Assembly (NCBI GenBank): GCA_027922465.2
Contig: BQMF02000002.1
Coordinates: 930,001-994,000 of the forward strand
Direction: 5' to 3'
DNA length: 64,000 nucleotides
Origin: Turritopsis dohrnii
Lineage: Eukaryota > Cnidaria > Hydrozoa > Anthoathecata > Oceaniidae
The notes under the pieces: generated by a model
The model's input: only the letters and a program-made list of their open reading frames with translations
Database searches by the model: none
What the model was told of the DNA's origin: nothing
Made by a program: the position numbers and the translations under genes
Shown: positions 63,468 through 64,000 of the stretch, in pieces
Position numbering within the stretch: the first letter of the stretch is position 1
Layout of the letters: each line of letters starts with the position of its first letter

Positions 63468-64000
63468 GTATGATATCTCAAATGATTATTGTTATACCAT
63501 TGTACCGTTGTTATACATCACACTTGTGATTTTCCTTGCCATGGCTTTGTAGTTATGGAAAACATATAACAAATGCATTGAACACATTTAGTCATTGCTT
63601 GTTACTGTGACCATGCAAACATGCTGATGTGATACTGAAGTCAACTAGCACATATCCCTGTCTTGCAAATCTTAGTGTTCAATCAGTTCTTGTAATAATC
63701 AAGACTGGACAATATATATATATATATATACATATTGCAAAACTGGAACTTGAACCAAGCCAAAGCTAATTGCAAAAAAAAAAAGGTTCAGGAAATGGAA
63801 CGTCATCAAATATGCAGTAACCACAGAGCAGTACTAATATTATGCAGCTTTTTCACTGATTACCCTTATTAGGTTTCCACATCCCCTTAATATTACTCAT
63901 CATATATCAAGACTTGAATTGATTAAGTTACAACTCAACAAAATAAATACCCACTTGTTGACAATTTCTAATTACTAACATTTTATTTCTTTTTGTTTTT
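63468..64000 (+). other. Intron 2 of the RGG-type gene, to window end
   Basis: Starts GTATGA. Contains a (TA)n microsatellite at about 63,712-63,731. No further coding exon was recognised before the end. Confidence 0.45.

Overview
The window is eukaryotic and animal. It is AT-rich, has GT-AG spliced genes with short and long introns, and is full of transposable elements. It carries sacsin, an animal-type polypeptide GalNAc-transferase, and a Frizzled-CRD/kringle membrane protein. The mix of CR1/L2-like LINEs, Ty3/Gypsy, a DIRS-like fragment, Harbinger-like and small inverted-repeat elements, together with gene-dense stretches, suggests a non-bilaterian such as a cnidarian. This is an inference; no marker in the window proves the species.

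Layout. (1) 0.25-6.1 kb is repeat-dominated: a fold-back element, then an apparently intact two-ORF LINE on the minus strand whose 5' end is a minisatellite, with an inverted second copy of that minisatellite nearby. (2) 9,047-41,868, plus strand: a complete sacsin (SACS) gene in six coding exons, 4,194 codons by my splice model. It has three Hsp90-like ATPase (SIRPT) repeats, a J domain and a C-terminal HEPN domain. One exon is 10.4 kb. The 16.8-kb second intron is a transposon graveyard: a LINE fragment split by a Gypsy LTR element, which is itself split by a small DNA element, followed by a second LINE, a DIRS-like RT fragment and a decayed third LINE. (3) Inside the last sacsin intron, on the opposite strand, lies the 3' exon of a Frizzled-CRD + kringle + single transmembrane protein that lacks a kinase domain (ROR-like ectodomain). 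(4) 42.5-46.9 kb: several inverted-repeat elements. (5) 47,715-55,286, minus strand: a complete GALNT2-type gene, 13 coding exons and 581 residues, with at least three DNA-transposon insertions in its introns. (6) 55,889-59,149: a 3.26-kb DNA transposon with 29-bp terminal inverted repeats and at least nine copies of a CCGTACGTAAC motif, carrying a degenerate protein gene. (7) 61.9 kb to the end, plus strand: the first coding exons of an Arg/Gly-rich protein that runs off the window.

The host genes are not an operon and show no shared pathway: sacsin is a large chaperone-like protein, GALNT starts mucin-type O-glycosylation in the Golgi, and the CRD/kringle protein looks like a cell-surface receptor or co-receptor. 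The main interest lies in the antisense nested receptor, the organisation of the sacsin gene, and the layered mobile elements, several of which can be placed in order of insertion from their target-site duplications.
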